From Rhodospirillaceae bacterium (GTDB lineage: Bacteria > Pseudomonadota > Alphaproteobacteria > UBA7887): DNA of 8,301 bases. Below, in pieces: positions 1-7,637 of this stretch. A program made the translations under genes and the position numbers. The DNA lies in assembly GCA_002712985.1 (NCBI GenBank), contig PAVD01000061.1, positions 1 to 8,301 on the forward strand, written 5' to 3'. Below the pieces are notes generated by a model that saw only the letters and a list, made by a program, of their open reading frames with translations, had not been told where the DNA came from and searched no databases. Positions within the stretch are counted from its first letter, which is position 1. Each line of letters begins with the position of its first letter.

Positions 1-588
1 TGGGGACTGAGTCTGGTTCTGCAACAACTCGTTCGCACCGTATTCGGGCCGACCAATCGCGAAGTAGGAACGCCAACATGGATGATGGGGGCGCTTGACC
101 TTAGCGGCGGAATCGTCCTTCCCTATAACCGCATATATATAATTGTATTTAGCATCACAGTATTAATTGCATTACTAGCGACCCTCCGCCATACCACCTT
201 TGGACTACGCGTCCGGGCTGTGACGCAAAATCGCAGCATGGCAGGGGCAATGGGCATTCGAACTGGCCGAGTGGATGCCCTGACCTTTGGTTTGGGTTGC
301 GGCATAGCCGGAATGGCAGGTGTTGCCTTGAGTCAAATCGATAACGTAAGCCCCAATCTCGGACAAGCCTACATCATAGACTCTTTTATGGTCGTCGTTT
401 TTGGGGGCGTCGGAAACTTGTGGGGGACACTGGTTGGCGCAATGAGTCTTGGCATCGTAAACAAATTCCTGGAACCATATGCGGGCGCTGTATTAGGTAA
501 AATACTGGTCCTTGTATTTATAATTCTTTTTATCCAAAAACGACCAAGAGGACTATTTGCCCTTAAAGGTCGAGCAGTGGAGCAATAA
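1..588 (+). CDS. urtB: Urea ABC transporter permease UrtB (3' part; 5' end outside window)
   Basis: Inner-membrane permease of the urea ABC transporter, in the LivH/LivM (branched-chain amino acid type) family. The frame is open from base 1, so 195 C-terminal residues are present and the start lies upstream. Hydrophobic membrane segments are visible at about residues 46-62, 96-112 and 126-148, with a last one at about 165-179. Between the first two lies the cytoplasmic coupling loop (TTFGLRVRAVTQNRSMAGAM, about residues 65-84) that docks on the ATPases. The segment VVVFGGVGNLWGT and the C-terminal RPRGLF motif are typical of this permease family. The UrtB identity, rather than LivH, rests on the adjacent urtCDE and urease genes and on overall resemblance. 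It should pair with UrtC in the membrane. It ends 3 bases before urtC. Confidence 0.93.
   Translation, partial: WGLSLVLQQLVRTVFGPTNREVGTPTWMMGALDLSGGIVLPYNRIYIIVFSITVLIALLATLRHTTFGLRVRAVTQNRSMAGAMGIRTGRVDALTFGLGCGIAGMAGVALSQIDNVSPNLGQAYIIDSFMVVVFGGVGNLWGTLVGAMSLGIVNKFLEPYAGAVLGKILVLVFIILFIQKRPRGLFALKGRAVEQ
579..582 (+). promoter_or_regulatory. Shine-Dalgarno of urtC
   Basis: GGAG lies 9 bases before the ATG at 592, inside the last codons of urtB. The next in-frame ATG, at 610, has no purine-rich site before it. This favours 592 as the urtC start. Confidence 0.55.
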
Positions 589-591
589 TCA

Positions 592-1719
592 ATGCCACCC
601 GGCACCGTTATGAACATATTGCTCCGTGATCGGGGCAGCACCATTTTTCTTGGTGCTCTAGGGTTGATTATACTTTTCGTTCCAATTGGAAATTTATTGA
701 TCCCAGAAACCTCTTCTTTTCATGTTCCCACCTACTTGGTTAGCCTACTAGGTAAATATATTTGCTTTGCCCTGTTAGCTATAAGCGTAGACCTAATTTG
801 GGGATTTTGTGGCATTTTGAGCCTTGGCCATGGAGCCTTTTTTGCTTTGGGCGGTTATGCCATGGGAATGCATCTAATGCGGCAAATTGGGGATAGAGGT
901 GTATACGGAAACGCCGTATTGCCAGACTTTATGGTGTTTCTCGATTGGGACTCTCTGCCATGGTACTGGTATGGCTTTGATAATTTCGTTTTTGCAGCCT
1001 TCATGGCCATATTGGTGCCCGGCACTCTTGCTTTTGCTTTTGGTTGGCTCGCTTTCCGATCTCGGGTGACAGGCGTCTATTTTGCCATCATCACTCAAGC
1101 GATGACGTTTGCCCTAATGCTAGCATTCTTTAGAAACGATATGGGCTTTGGTGGAAACAACGGCCTGACTGATTTTAAGGATCTACTTGGCTTTAGCCTG
1201 CAGTCAGATTTAATGCGATGCAGCCTATTTATAGCATCGACCTGCGCTCTAGCGGCGGGCTATTTGCTCTGTCGGTTTGTGACTCAATCCAATTTAGGTC
1301 AAGTGCTAGTTGCGATACGAGACGCCGAAAGCCGGGTCCGTTTTCTCGGCTATCGGGTTGCACGGTATAAGTTGTTTATCTTTACCGTATCAGCAATGTT
1401 GGCAGGCGTTGCGGGTGCGCTGTATGTGCCACAAGTTGGAATCATAAACCCTAGTGAATTTGCACCACCTGGATCCATCGAAATAGTCATTTGGGTTGCA
1501 GTCGGCGGCCGTGGAACTTTGTACGGTGCTGCGTTAGGAGCGGTACTAGTAAACTATGCAAAAACGTATTTTACTGGTGCCTTGCCAGATGCCTGGCTGT
1601 ATGTACTTGGAGCAAGCTTTATTTTTGTGACACTCTTCCTCCCAAAAGGGATCGTTGGCACCCTTTCCACCCAGCGCTTTTTTAAGCCACCGTCAGATAA
1701 ACTAAAGGTCGAAACTTAA
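592..1719 (+). CDS. urtC: Urea ABC transporter permease UrtC
   Basis: Second inner-membrane permease of the urea transporter, 375 residues, a usual length for UrtC and of the LivM type. Hydrophobic segments are seen at about residues 17-37, 47-72, 80-95, 133-155, 160-180, 208-228, 262-280, 294-322 and 334-350. Family landmarks are ISVDLIWGFCGILSLGHGAFF (about 64-84), the coupling loop around SNLGQVLVAIRDAESRVRFL (about 233-252), WVAVGGRGTLYGA (301-313) and the terminal LFLPKGIVG (348-356). The start at 592 is supported by a GGAG site. The stop TAA shares one base with the ATG of urtD (TAATG), so translation of the two is probably coupled. It is expected to form a heterodimeric channel with UrtB. 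All expected landmarks are present and nothing looks broken. Confidence 0.95.
   Translation: MPPGTVMNILLRDRGSTIFLGALGLIILFVPIGNLLIPETSSFHVPTYLVSLLGKYICFALLAISVDLIWGFCGILSLGHGAFFALGGYAMGMHLMRQIGDRGVYGNAVLPDFMVFLDWDSLPWYWYGFDNFVFAAFMAILVPGTLAFAFGWLAFRSRVTGVYFAIITQAMTFALMLAFFRNDMGFGGNNGLTDFKDLLGFSLQSDLMRCSLFIASTCALAAGYLLCRFVTQSNLGQVLVAIRDAESRVRFLGYRVARYKLFIFTVSAMLAGVAGALYVPQVGIINPSEFAPPGSIEIVIWVAVGGRGTLYGAALGAVLVNYAKTYFTGALPDAWLYVLGASFIFVTLFLPKGIVGTLSTQRFFKPPSDKLKVET
1704..1708 (+). promoter_or_regulatory. Shine-Dalgarno of urtD
   Basis: AAAGG lies 10 bases before the ATG at 1719, within the 3' end of urtC. With the TAATG stop/start overlap it fixes the urtD start and explains the polar N-terminal extension. 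The next in-frame ATG is only at 1806. Confidence 0.55.
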
Positions 1720-2525
1720 TGAACAAGGCCATAGAGCATCAACAAGTCGACTTAAAGAACGCTCCAAATGGACAAGAATCAAACCCGCGGGATTCTATTC
1801 TTTATATGGATGGCGTGAGTGTAAGTTTTGACGGATTTAAAGCTTTGAGTGAACTTAGCCTGGTAGTGGAACGCGGCGAAATGAGAGCTGTAATAGGCCC
1901 AAATGGGGCCGGGAAAACCACTATGATGGATGTCATAAGCGGTCGAACCAAGCCTGACCAAGGCCGTGTAATCTTCAGCGGAAAAACAGATCTTACAAGG
2001 CTCGACGAATCTACAATTGCCGAACTAGGAATTGGTCGTAAATTTCAAAAACCCACTGTTTTTGAAAAGCAGACAGTATATCAAAATCTTGCCCTTGCTC
2101 TCAAAAGCGATCGAAAAGTCTTCCAAAAGTTATTCCGCCACCTAACTAAAACTTCCAAGGTGCACCTCCAAGAAATACTTGATGTGATCTCATTGTCGGA
2201 TCAACGGAACCTCCTGGCAGGCGGTTTATCACACGGACAAAAACAATGGTTGGAAATAGGCATGTTGTTAGCGCAAGACCCAGAATTCTTAATGGTCGAT
2301 GAGCCGGTCGCCGGAATGACGGATCTAGAGACAGAACAGACAGTGGAACTCCTGAGACGAATTTCCATTAACCGATCTATTTTGGTAGTGGAACATGATA
2401 TGGAGTTTGTTAGAGCTTTAAACACCAAGGTCACCGTGTTGCACGAAGGATCTGTTTTAGCTGAAGGATCAATGGACTTCGTGCAAAACAATGACCGAGT
2501 CATCGACGTTTATTTGGGGCGGTAG
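1719..2525 (+). CDS. urtD: Urea ABC transporter ATP-binding protein UrtD
   Basis: Cytoplasmic ATPase subunit that powers urea import with UrtE, in the LivG-like family; 268 residues. Visible motifs are Walker A GPNGAGKT (60-67), ABC signature in the variant form LSHGQ (170-174), Walker B FLMVDEP (190-196) with catalytic Glu195, and the switch His226 in VVEHDMEF. The segment GIGRKFQKPTVFE (104-116) carries the Q-loop Gln110. LSHGQ instead of LSGGQ is common in UrtD/LivG-type proteins. About 25 polar residues precede the nucleotide-binding domain; they are retained because the ATG overlaps the urtC stop and has a Shine-Dalgarno. It is separated from urtE by two bases. No key residue is missing. 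Confidence 0.95.
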   Translation: MNKAIEHQQVDLKNAPNGQESNPRDSILYMDGVSVSFDGFKALSELSLVVERGEMRAVIGPNGAGKTTMMDVISGRTKPDQGRVIFSGKTDLTRLDESTIAELGIGRKFQKPTVFEKQTVYQNLALALKSDRKVFQKLFRHLTKTSKVHLQEILDVISLSDQRNLLAGGLSHGQKQWLEIGMLLAQDPEFLMVDEPVAGMTDLETEQTVELLRRISINRSILVVEHDMEFVRALNTKVTVLHEGSVLAEGSMDFVQNNDRVIDVYLGR

Positions 2526-2527
2526 TT

Positions 2528-3223
2528 ATGCTTCAAATAGATCAAATCAACCTTTATTACGGTGCAAGCCACGCCCTACGAAATGTCACGTTAGCCGCAA
2601 AAACCGCCTCCATTACCTGCGTACTTGGTCGCAACGGAGTAGGCAAAACAAGCCTGTTAAGAGCAATAATGGGGCTTCAACCGGTAGCAACAGGCCAAAT
2701 CAAATGGCGGCAGGAAGAAATCACTTCACTTCCACCCTATGAACGTGCTCGTCGAAAAATTGCTTTCGTCCCGCAAGGACGCGAAATATTTCAGTTGTTG
2801 ACGGTAGAAGAAAATTTACGAACCGGATTCGCTGCACTACCAGCAACGCTGCAACATATACCAGAGGAAGTCTTTGAACTCTTTCCGATTCTTCATGATA
2901 TGCTTGGTCGTAGAGGTGGTGATCTTTCAGGAGGACAACAGCAGCAATTAGCGATTGCACGGGCGCTCGTTACACGACCTCAACTATTATTGCTAGATGA
3001 ACCCACCGAAGGCATTCAACCCTCAATCATCAAAGATATAGATCGCGTAATTCGTCATCTTAGAAGCACATCAGAAATGGCGATACTACTGGTCGAACAA
3101 TATTTTGACTTCGCAAATGAACTAGCCGACAGTTACGCTGTCATGGATAGAGGCTCAATTGTATTAGCCGGAGATAAGGACGACATGGTCGAATCCGATG
3201 TTAGACGACACCTTACCGTCTAA
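2528..3223 (+). CDS. urtE: Urea ABC transporter ATP-binding protein UrtE
   Basis: Second cytoplasmic ATPase of the urea importer, LivF-like, 231 residues (normal length). Motifs are Walker A GRNGVGKT (34-41), Q-loop VPQGREIF with Gln83, signature LSGGQ (133-137) and Walker B LLLLDEPTEG (153-162) with Glu158. The usual switch histidine is replaced by Gln191 in LLVEQYFDFA; this is the normal state in LivF/UrtE proteins, not a defect. The ATG is two bases after the urtD stop, with GGGG at 2516-2519 as a plausible ribosome site 8 bases upstream. The last 26 bases overlap the start of ureD, which directly links the transporter part to the urease part of the operon. Confidence 0.95.
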   Translation: MLQIDQINLYYGASHALRNVTLAAKTASITCVLGRNGVGKTSLLRAIMGLQPVATGQIKWRQEEITSLPPYERARRKIAFVPQGREIFQLLTVEENLRTGFAALPATLQHIPEEVFELFPILHDMLGRRGGDLSGGQQQQLAIARALVTRPQLLLLDEPTEGIQPSIIKDIDRVIRHLRSTSEMAILLVEQYFDFANELADSYAVMDRGSIVLAGDKDDMVESDVRRHLTV

Positions 3224-4079
3224 GTATGTAGGGGTCAGAGACCAATGCGACAAGCCCGTAACCGGGCGCCTCAAAATTTGTTTCTGCAACGATGGTCGAA
3301 AGACTTATTTGGCCCATCTCCACCAAGTTCAACCTTTACGAGCACTTTTCCCGAAAGATTCAACCACAGAAAAGATGGCGGTTATCATTAACATGGCGGG
3401 CGGCGTGGTTGGAGGAGATTGCCATTACACGGACATTGAATGTGGACCCAACACTACAGCGACAGTCACAGGCCAAGCAGCTGAAAAAATATACCGGTCC
3501 AGTGGTGCTGTCGCTCAATTAGCGCAACGTATAACTGTGGCACCAGGGAGTTGGTTTGAACTGCTACCGCAAGGCACAATATTTTTTGATGGCTGCCGGG
3601 TCCAGCGTAAAAATCGCATTGATGTATCTCCCAGAGGAAAGTGCCTAATTGGAGAGATTATGACATTCGGACGTATTGCAATGGGAGAAAACTTACGAAA
3701 TGGATCTGTAAGGGATGACTGGGAAATATATAGGGATAACAAACTGCAATGGGCCGACTTTTTCTGCATTAATGATGGAATGGAGCAGTTATTTCAACGA
3801 GCTTCCGGATTTAACAATGCAAGTGCCATGGGCATTTGTCTCTATAGTGCCGACGACGCACCAGATTTCTTAGATGTCACGCGTACCCTGCTCTCAGAAC
3901 AAGATAGCAATGGGCGTGACACCCGCACCGGCGTGAGCGCGTTCAAAAACTTGTTAGTAATTCGGTGGTTATCCCGGGATCCGGCTGATTTGCGTCATAA
4001 TTTGGGAGCTTTTTGGTCAGCGTTCCGTTCGATAGTAGGTGGTCAAAAATCCAGCCTTCCGTCTATTTGGAATATTTAA
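3198..4079 (+). CDS. ureD: Urease accessory protein UreD
   Basis: Scaffold protein (UreD, called UreH in Helicobacter) that binds apo-urease and recruits UreF and UreG for nickel insertion; 293 residues, within the usual range. Family signs are GGVVGGD (68-74), the segment around GQAAEKIYRSSG (92-103), LLPQGTIFFDG (122-132), GRIAMGE (158-164), and the C-terminal LPSIWNI, which matches the usual LP.+W ending. The start at 3198 lies inside urtE (26-base overlap) and has no clear Shine-Dalgarno. It is chosen because no other ATG, GTG or TTG occurs in frame before codon 38, by which point the conserved N-terminal region would be cut. Translation probably relies on ribosomes from urtE. One oddity: family members usually have LPQE where this protein has LPQG (Gly126). 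The frame is otherwise intact. Confidence 0.92.
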   Translation: MLDDTLPSKYVGVRDQCDKPVTGRLKICFCNDGRKTYLAHLHQVQPLRALFPKDSTTEKMAVIINMAGGVVGGDCHYTDIECGPNTTATVTGQAAEKIYRSSGAVAQLAQRITVAPGSWFELLPQGTIFFDGCRVQRKNRIDVSPRGKCLIGEIMTFGRIAMGENLRNGSVRDDWEIYRDNKLQWADFFCINDGMEQLFQRASGFNNASAMGICLYSADDAPDFLDVTRTLLSEQDSNGRDTRTGVSAFKNLLVIRWLSRDPADLRHNLGAFWSAFRSIVGGQKSSLPSIWNI

Positions 4080-4081
4080 GT

Positions 4082-4091
4082 AAGAGGGGGA
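4082..4091 (+). promoter_or_regulatory. Strong Shine-Dalgarno of ureAB
   Basis: AAGAGGGGGA lies 6 bases before the ATG at 4098, in the largest gap between genes in the window (18 bases). It is among the strongest ribosome sites seen here, fitting the need for stoichiometric amounts of the structural subunit. A second ATG at 4094 is in another frame and does not give the urease sequence. Confidence 0.7.
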
Positions 4092-4097
4092 CTATGC

Positions 4098-4730
4098 ATG
4101 AATCTTACACCGCGGGAAAAAGATAAATTACTGGTTTCCGTTGCTGCCATGGTCGCTCGACGTCGACTGGAACGGGGGGTAAAACTCAATTATCCTGAAA
4201 CCATTGCTCTAATCACGGACTTTGTAATAGAGGGAGCCCGCGACGGTAAGTCGGTTTCACAACTCATGTCCGACGGGGCCAGTGTAGTCTTAGCCAACCA
4301 AGTTATGGATGGTGTGCCTGAGATGATTTCTGAAGTCCAAGTCGAGGCAACGTTTCCAGACGGAACAAAGCTAGTTACCGTGCATAATCCAATTAGAGGC
4401 GCGACGTCGTCCCTCAACCCTGGAGAGACGGTGACCGAGGATGGTGACATAACGTTGAATGCTGAGCGTGACGCAGTCGTCCTTGAAGTAGCCAACACAG
4501 GCGATAGGCCGATTCAGGTCGGAAGCCATTATCATTTTTACGAAACAAACACGGCGCTTAAATTTGACCGAAAGCAGACCCGGGGGTTTCGCCTTGATAT
4601 TCCAGCAGGGACGGCAGTGCGTTTTGAGCCGGGGCAGTCTAAGGAAATAACGTTGATACCTTTTGAGGGTAAACGAGTCGTTTATGGTTTTAACCAGGCC
4701 ATCATGACCACATTGGACGAGGCCAGTTAG
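4098..4730 (+). CDS. ureAB: Urease gamma-beta fusion subunit UreAB
   Basis: Structural urease subunit in which the gamma (UreA) and beta (UreB) chains are one polypeptide of 210 residues. Residues 1-100 are a full gamma chain: it begins [12 protein letters not shown], contains RGVKLNYPE (26-34), and ends [20 protein letters not shown] (81-100). A short joint at 101-106 leads into the beta chain at NPGE (107-110), the counterpart of the PGE near the usual UreB N-terminus. Beta landmarks are [19 protein letters not shown] (131-149), [17 protein letters not shown] (163-179) and the terminal KRVVYGFN (192-199). Separate UreA and UreB are the more common arrangement; fusions are known, for example UreA of Helicobacter. 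It should assemble with UreC into the holoenzyme. It ends two bases before ureC, with no sign of frameshift. Confidence 0.95.
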   Translation: MNLTPREKDKLLVSVAAMVARRRLERGVKLNYPETIALITDFVIEGARDGKSVSQLMSDGASVVLANQVMDGVPEMISEVQVEATFPDGTKLVTVHNPIRGATSSLNPGETVTEDGDITLNAERDAVVLEVANTGDRPIQVGSHYHFYETNTALKFDRKQTRGFRLDIPAGTAVRFEPGQSKEITLIPFEGKRVVYGFNQAIMTTLDEAS

Positions 4731-4732
4731 AT

Positions 4733-6445
4733 ATGCCCAGAAAAATCGACAGACGAGCGTACGCCGATATGTTTGGACCGACGACCGGCGACCGAGTCCG
4801 GCTAGCGGATACCGATTTATGGATAAAGATAGAGTCTGACCGCACCACTTATGGAGAAGAAGTGAAATTCGGTGGAGGTAAAGTAATTCGCGATGGTATG
4901 GGGCAGTCTCAAGTGACTCGTGCTGACGGCGCAGTTGATACGGTAATCACAAACGCGGTTATTCTTGACTATTGGGGCATTACAAAAGCGGACATCGGAA
5001 TTAAGGATGGACGAATTTCTAAGATTGGAAAAGCGGGGAATCCAGATATCCAATCAAAAGTTGACATAGTTATTGGCCCAGGAACTGAGGCGATCGCAGG
5101 TGAGGGGAAAATCATTACGGCCGGCGGTATCGACGCCCACATCCATTTTATCAGTCCACAGCAAATTGAAGAGGCGCTGTACAGCGGTATTACGACGATG
5201 ATGGGCGGGGGCACCGGCCCAGCAACAGGGACTAATGCTACTACGTGTACCCCGGGCTCATGGCATATTTCACGTATGCTTCAGGCAGCTGAAGGTTTTG
5301 CCATGAATTTGGGATTTTTTGGTAAAGGAAACGCGAGCCTACCGCAAGGACTTATCGATCAAGTTTACGCGGGAGCGTGTGGACTCAAACTACATGAAGA
5401 TTGGGGGACAACACCGGCAGCAATCGATAACTGCCTTACCGTCGCCGATGATCTTGATGTTCAAGTACTAATTCATACCGATACGTTGAATGAATCAGGA
5501 TTTGTCGAAAACACCATCGCAGCTTTTAAAGGGCGAACCATACATGCTTTCCACACGGAAGGAGCCGGAGGCGGACACGCTCCCGACATCATCAAACTTT
5601 GTGGGGAGCAAAATGTACTACCATCATCCACCAACCCGACCCGTCCGTATACGGTAAATACGCTTGATGAACACTTAGACATGTTGATGGTATGTCATCA
5701 CTTGGACAAAGAAATACCTGAAGACGTCGCTTTCGCTGAAAGTAGAATCCGTCGGGAAACAATTGCGGCAGAAGATATTTTGCACGACCTCGGTGCGTTC
5801 TCGATGATCGCATCAGACAGTCAAGCCATGGGACGAGTTGGAGAGGTGATAATACGTACATGGCAAACTGCCGACAAAATGAAACGCCAATCCGGGCCAC
5901 TGCAAGGCGATACGAACGATAACGACAATTCGCGCGTCAAACGATACATTGCAAAGTACACAATAAATCCTGCAATAGCGCAGGGAATATCTAAAGAAGT
6001 CGGCTCCGTTGAAGAGGGGAAATTGGCTGATCTAGTCATTTGGTCACCCTCTTTTTTTGGCGTAAAGCCCGATATGATATTGAAATCTGGAACCATTGCG
6101 GCTGCATTGATGGGAGATCCAAATGCTTCGATTCCGACTCCACAGCCTGAACATTATCGCCCAATGTTTGGATCATTTGGAAAATCATTGGTCGAAAGTG
6201 CAGTGACTTTTGTCAGTCAGGCGGCCTTGGATCAAGACATAGGTTCGACCTATCATCTATCAAGACGTCTGATTCCAGTCGCACAAACACGCAGTGGAAT
6301 AAGCAAAACTAGCATGATCCATAATCACTCAACACCGCAGATGGAAGTAGATCCTGAAACTTATGAGGTGAAGGCCGATGGTGTCCTAATGACCTGCGAA
6401 CCCGCAGAAATATTAAACATGGCACAAAGATATTTTCTTTACTAG
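4733..6445 (+). CDS. ureC: Urease alpha (catalytic) subunit UreC
   Basis: Catalytic subunit of urease (urea + H2O to ammonia and carbamate), cytoplasmic, 570 residues, the standard length. All active-site residues known from Klebsiella aerogenes urease are present at a constant +2 offset. The nickel ligands are His136 and His138 (GIDAHIHFI), the lysine that is carbamylated, Lys219 (GLKLHEDW), His248, His274 and Asp362 ([10 protein letters not shown]). Substrate-side residues His221, Arg338 and the flap Cys321-His322 (MVCHHLD) are also intact. The N-terminal [20 protein letters not shown] (10-29) and the C-terminal AQRYFLY are typical. A GAGG at 4719-4722, 10 bases before the ATG, may serve as ribosome site. 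It should be a functional enzyme dependent on the UreDEFG chaperones encoded around it. Confidence 0.98.
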   Translation: MPRKIDRRAYADMFGPTTGDRVRLADTDLWIKIESDRTTYGEEVKFGGGKVIRDGMGQSQVTRADGAVDTVITNAVILDYWGITKADIGIKDGRISKIGKAGNPDIQSKVDIVIGPGTEAIAGEGKIITAGGIDAHIHFISPQQIEEALYSGITTMMGGGTGPATGTNATTCTPGSWHISRMLQAAEGFAMNLGFFGKGNASLPQGLIDQVYAGACGLKLHEDWGTTPAAIDNCLTVADDLDVQVLIHTDTLNESGFVENTIAAFKGRTIHAFHTEGAGGGHAPDIIKLCGEQNVLPSSTNPTRPYTVNTLDEHLDMLMVCHHLDKEIPEDVAFAESRIRRETIAAEDILHDLGAFSMIASDSQAMGRVGEVIIRTWQTADKMKRQSGPLQGDTNDNDNSRVKRYIAKYTINPAIAQGISKEVGSVEEGKLADLVIWSPSFFGVKPDMILKSGTIAAALMGDPNASIPTPQPEHYRPMFGSFGKSLVESAVTFVSQAALDQDIGSTYHLSRRLIPVAQTRSGISKTSMIHNHSTPQMEVDPETYEVKADGVLMTCEPAEILNMAQRYFLY

Positions 6446-6450
6446 AGGAG
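6444..6450 (+). promoter_or_regulatory. Shine-Dalgarno of ureE
   Basis: AGAGGAG begins in the ureC stop codon and lies 9 bases before the ATG at 6460. It fixes the ureE start. Confidence 0.7.
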
Positions 6451-6459
6451 CTAGCAACC

Positions 6460-6924
6460 ATGAGACGGGCCATAGAGCACGCCGCCGCCGGAGATTGGCC
6501 AAATTCAGAGTTGGTCGATCAGGTAATACTTGATTACGATGCCCGGCACCGTCGAAGGTACAGGATACAAACGGTTGTAGGAGAAGAGATACTACTAAAT
6601 CTCAGGGAGGCCGTTGCTATGGGAGACGGTGATGGGCTGCAGTTGGACGATGGCAAATGGCTTTACGTTAAAGCTGGTGACGAGAATCTTATAGAAGTCA
6701 CTGCACAAAACTCGGACCACTTAGCTCGCGTAGCTTGGCATCTTGGGAACCGTCATTTGCCGGCGGCTATCAGCATGAATCGAATATTAATCCGCCCTGA
6801 CCACGTCATTGAGACAATGTTGACAAAACTTCACGCAAGGGTTCAACCCGTGGTTGAACCCTTTCAGCCTGAGTTTGGCGCTTATCATGAGCACAAGGGT
6901 GCTCATCCCAGCACTAAACTATGA
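6460..6924 (+). CDS. ureE: Urease accessory protein UreE (nickel metallochaperone)
   Basis: Cytoplasmic nickel carrier that delivers Ni2+ to the UreG-containing complex; 154 residues. The N-terminal peptide-binding-like domain (about 18-75) includes LDYDARHRRR (24-33) and MGDGDGLQLDDG (54-65). The C-terminal metal-binding domain carries WHLGNRHLP (93-101), whose His99 corresponds to the interface nickel ligand His96 of the Klebsiella protein, then RPDHVIETML (112-121) and PFQPEFGAYHEHKGAH (134-149). The His-rich tail is short: only His143, His145 and His149 follow the domain, unlike the long His runs of some UreE proteins. A strong ribosome site precedes it. The stop TGA overlaps the ureF ATG (ATGA). 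Its last ~85 bases contain two inverted repeats, listed separately. Confidence 0.94.
   Translation: MRRAIEHAAAGDWPNSELVDQVILDYDARHRRRYRIQTVVGEEILLNLREAVAMGDGDGLQLDDGKWLYVKAGDENLIEVTAQNSDHLARVAWHLGNRHLPAAISMNRILIRPDHVIETMLTKLHARVQPVVEPFQPEFGAYHEHKGAHPSTKL
6837..6863 (+). other. Perfect 12-bp inverted repeat (3-base loop) inside ureE
   Basis: AAGGGTTCAACC (6837-6848) and GGTTGAACCCTT (6852-6863) are exact reverse complements around the loop CGT. The transcript could form a stable hairpin here. It falls in the region encoding residues 126-135, between the conserved metal-binding domain and the tail. Only three T residues (6862-6864) follow, so it does not look like a working intrinsic terminator. 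A role in mRNA stability or in coupling of ureF translation is conjecture. Confidence 0.75.
6887..6906 (+). other. 8-bp inverted repeat just upstream of ureF
   Basis: ATGAGCAC (6887-6894) and GTGCTCAT (6899-6906) pair perfectly around the loop AAGG, ending 14 bases before the ureF ATG. An 8-bp stem can occur by chance in a window of this size. It is listed because of its position next to a start that lacks a Shine-Dalgarno and its nearness to the stronger hairpin at 6837-6863. Confidence 0.5.
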
Positions 6925-7637
6925 CCCGGAACTTCGACTTATCCGATCTTACGGGAGACTCCTTGTATAAACTCGTACATTGGTTTTCTCCCTCCTTTCC
7001 AATTGGTGCCTACGCGTATTCACGGGGCCTAGAAACTGCAGTAGAAAGCGCACTTGTAAATACGAAGGAGGAACTCGTCGACTGGATTATTAGTGATCTA
7101 CTGAATGGGCCTGGATGGATCGATGCGGTGCTTTTTTGTCATGTGTTTCGCGCTGCAGTGAATAATAATGAGAAAGAACTTCTGGAGTTAGCGACCTTGG
7201 CAAACGCGTTGCGGGGAAGCAGTGAACTAGCACTGGAAAGTTCCAATCAAGGAGAGGCATTCGCCACAACGGTATCGGAGTGCTGGTCTCTGTCGCAGGT
7301 TGACGCTATACAACGAAGCTTAGGTGGCAACGATATTAGAGTGGCCCTGCCTGTTGCGGCTGCGGCATCCTGTGCTTTCAGCCATATACCTTTGGAACAA
7401 TCTTTGTTTTTCTATGTACAAGCAGAGGTTAACAACCTTGTCAGCGCAGGCATTCGTCTAATACCACTTGGACACTCAGATGGGCAGCGGGCACTTTTAT
7501 TGCTTGAAGAAACTGTACATAAGACTGTTGAAAAGGCCCCCACAATCACATTGGATAATCTTGGCACATCCACACCGATGATTGATCTCATGTCAATGGC
7601 ACACGAAACTCAATATACAAGGTTGTTTCGCTCATGA
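6921..7637 (+). CDS. ureF: Urease accessory protein UreF
   Basis: All-helical maturation protein that bridges UreD and UreG and acts in GTPase-dependent nickel loading; 238 residues, a normal length. Recognised by [16 protein letters not shown] (23-38), [16 protein letters not shown] (99-114), the conserved [20 protein letters not shown] (171-190) and the C-terminal tail [13 protein letters not shown] (226-238), which in the family contacts UreD. The ATG overlaps the ureE stop (ATGA). I see no purine-rich ribosome site before it, so initiation probably depends on ribosomes finishing ureE. The stop overlaps the ureG ATG in the same way. Frame and conserved segments are intact. Confidence 0.94.
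   Translation: MTRNFDLSDLTGDSLYKLVHWFSPSFPIGAYAYSRGLETAVESALVNTKEELVDWIISDLLNGPGWIDAVLFCHVFRAAVNNNEKELLELATLANALRGSSELALESSNQGEAFATTVSECWSLSQVDAIQRSLGGNDIRVALPVAAAASCAFSHIPLEQSLFFYVQAEVNNLVSAGIRLIPLGHSDGQRALLLLEETVHKTVEKAPTITLDNLGTSTPMIDLMSMAHETQYTRLFRS

Noticed and set aside
3062..3130. Missing switch histidine in UrtE (Gln191 instead)
   Set aside because: LivF and UrtE ATPases normally have Gln at this position, so it is not a defect.
3245..3391. 48-codon frame after a Shine-Dalgarno-like motif, within ureD
   Set aside because: It lies wholly inside the conserved ureD frame, shows no recognisable protein pattern, and is best read as a shadow frame.
4431..4433. GTG with a purine-rich GGAGAG just before it, inside ureAB, as an internal start for a separate beta subunit
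   Set aside because: The spacing to the GTG is only about 3 bases and the start would fall after the conserved NPGE, cutting the beta N-terminus. The continuous fusion is the simpler reading.
5592..5900. Long minus-strand open frame opposite ureC, and similar antisense frames elsewhere
   Set aside because: They lie opposite strongly conserved coding sequence, have no recognisable motifs or ribosome sites, and are explained as shadows.
6442..6454. CTAG-AGGAG-CTAG around the ureE ribosome site, as a possible SD-hiding stem
   Set aside because: A 4-bp stem with a 5-base loop is too weak and too likely by chance.
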